A DNA stretch of 6,510 nucleotides. Origin: JBCBKZ01 sp039026975. Lineage in GTDB: Bacteria > Bacteroidota > Bacteroidia > J057. The position numbers were made by a program, and so were the translations under genes. Within the stretch, counting starts at the first letter, position 1. The number at the start of each line of letters is the position of its first letter. The stretch spans positions 1-6,510 of the forward strand of contig JBCCLI010000376.1 in the NCBI GenBank assembly GCA_039026975.1. The letters are read 5' to 3'. The notes below the pieces were generated by a model that saw only the letters and a list, made by a program, of their open reading frames with translations, had not been told where the DNA came from and did no database searches. Below, piece after piece: positions 5,753 through 6,510 of the stretch.

Positions 5753-6510
5753 ATGCCTTATTATCAATACCTAAAATCTGTCAGTGAGGAAGAAAGAGTC
5801 CGTGCTTCCCATGGATTATTACGCCTAAAAGAGGCCTTGGCAGCACAGATTCCCGCTAAAAAGGTAGCTGAAAACCTGCTGATTGCTACCTGGAACATCA
5901 GAGATTTTGACTCAAAGGCTTATGGATTCCGTTCTCAGGAAGCCATCTATTATATAGCGGAGATCATTGACCATTTTGATCTCGTAGCCGTTCAGGAGGT
6001 CAATGAAAACCTGGCTGCTCTACACCGGGTGAAAAAGGTACTAGGGTTTTCATGGAAGGTGATTTTCTCAGATGTTACAGAGGGCTCATCAGGGAATGAT
6101 GAGCGATTGGCTTTTTTGTATGATTCCAGAAAACTCTCCTTTACGGGGCTGGCAGGAGAGATCGTAGTGCCCCCTATTAAGGAGGACTCAGAAGAGGGAG
6201 AAACCATCTATACCCCACAGGATCAACTCTCAAGAACCCCCTTAATTGTGGGCTTAAGAACCAGCTGGTTTAAATTCTCAATCTCCACTGTTCACATTCT
6301 TTACGGGGAAAACAGAAATGATGACCCAAGGAGGGTAAAAGAGATAGAACTTCTTTCGGATTTCCTGGCGGAGCGGACAGATAACCCACACGCTAATTCG
6401 CCTAATATGATCTTATTGGGGGACTTCAACATTTTCAAGCCATCCAATAAAACCTTTGAGAAAATCACGGATAATTTCCTCATTCCTGAGGAACTAAGAG
6501 ATCTTCCTTC
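5753..6510 (+). CDS. Endonuclease/exonuclease/phosphatase-family protein, 3' end cut by window
   Basis: The frame from ATG 5753 stays open for 252 codons to the window end, so the gene is partial. It belongs to the metal-dependent EEP superfamily (DNase I, exonuclease III, sphingomyelinase and inositol phosphatase relatives), which cleaves phosphodiester or phosphate ester bonds. Visible motifs are ATWNIRDF (45-52, Asn48), VAVQEV (78-83, metal-binding Glu82), DERLAFLYD (116-124), HILYG (181-185, His181) and LLGDFN (221-226, Asp224 and Asn226). The final SDH-type motif would lie beyond the window. About 42 residues precede the domain (MPYYQYLKSVSEEERV onward); they are polar or helical and have no signal peptide, so a cytoplasmic location is likely. 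No other ATG nearby would fit better, and there is no Shine-Dalgarno. Substrate (DNA, RNA, lipid or phosphate ester) cannot be told. It is separated from the dehalogenase by 412 bp and is probably a separate transcription unit. Confidence 0.85.
   Translation, partial: MPYYQYLKSVSEEERVRASHGLLRLKEALAAQIPAKKVAENLLIATWNIRDFDSKAYGFRSQEAIYYIAEIIDHFDLVAVQEVNENLAALHRVKKVLGFSWKVIFSDVTEGSSGNDERLAFLYDSRKLSFTGLAGEIVVPPIKEDSEEGETIYTPQDQLSRTPLIVGLRTSWFKFSISTVHILYGENRNDDPRRVKEIELLSDFLAERTDNPHANSPNMILLGDFNIFKPSNKTFEKITDNFLIPEELRDLP

Overview
The window looks like chromosomal DNA of a member of the Bacteroidota, most likely a Cytophagia/Cyclobacteriaceae-type environmental bacterium. This is an inference. It rests on weak or absent Shine-Dalgarno sequences before the main genes, AT-rich leaders, a secretory signal that appears to end before Gln (S|Q), a promoter candidate resembling the Bacteroidota TTTG/TAnnTTTG pattern, and the protein types present. 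No rRNA, tRNA, CRISPR array, transposase or phage gene is visible.

Layout. Bases 1-297 hold no convincing gene: there is a hairpin with a GTAG head at the left edge and two or three very short minus-strand reading frames. Next come two minus-strand genes, read right to left. The first is a small SAP-like/DUF6434-type protein (2592-3191). It is followed, after a 98-bp gap with an imperfect hairpin, by a secreted GH36 alpha-galactosidase (298-2493). A 147-bp divergent spacer (3192-3338) contains an unusual ATTCAA repeat. Two plus-strand genes follow, separated by a single base: an MscS-type mechanosensitive channel with a coiled-coil tail (3339-4439) and a haloalkane dehalogenase of the HLD-I type (4441-5340). 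A 412-bp spacer (5341-5752) is rich in dyad symmetries, including a REP-like GTAG hairpin and a perfect 8-bp-stem hairpin. Last is the N-terminal two thirds or so of an endonuclease/exonuclease/phosphatase-family gene (from 5753), cut by the window end.

How the genes work together. The alpha-galactosidase would remove terminal alpha-galactose from oligo- or polysaccharides in the periplasm or outside the cell; there is no transporter or other sugar gene beside it here. The channel and dehalogenase are almost certainly co-transcribed. A shared theme of solute or halide/osmotic stress is possible but unproven. I do not see an obvious new defence or mobile system. The points most worth following up are the channel-dehalogenase pair, the dispersed hairpin repeats, and the 13-mer duplication just before the DUF6434-type gene.
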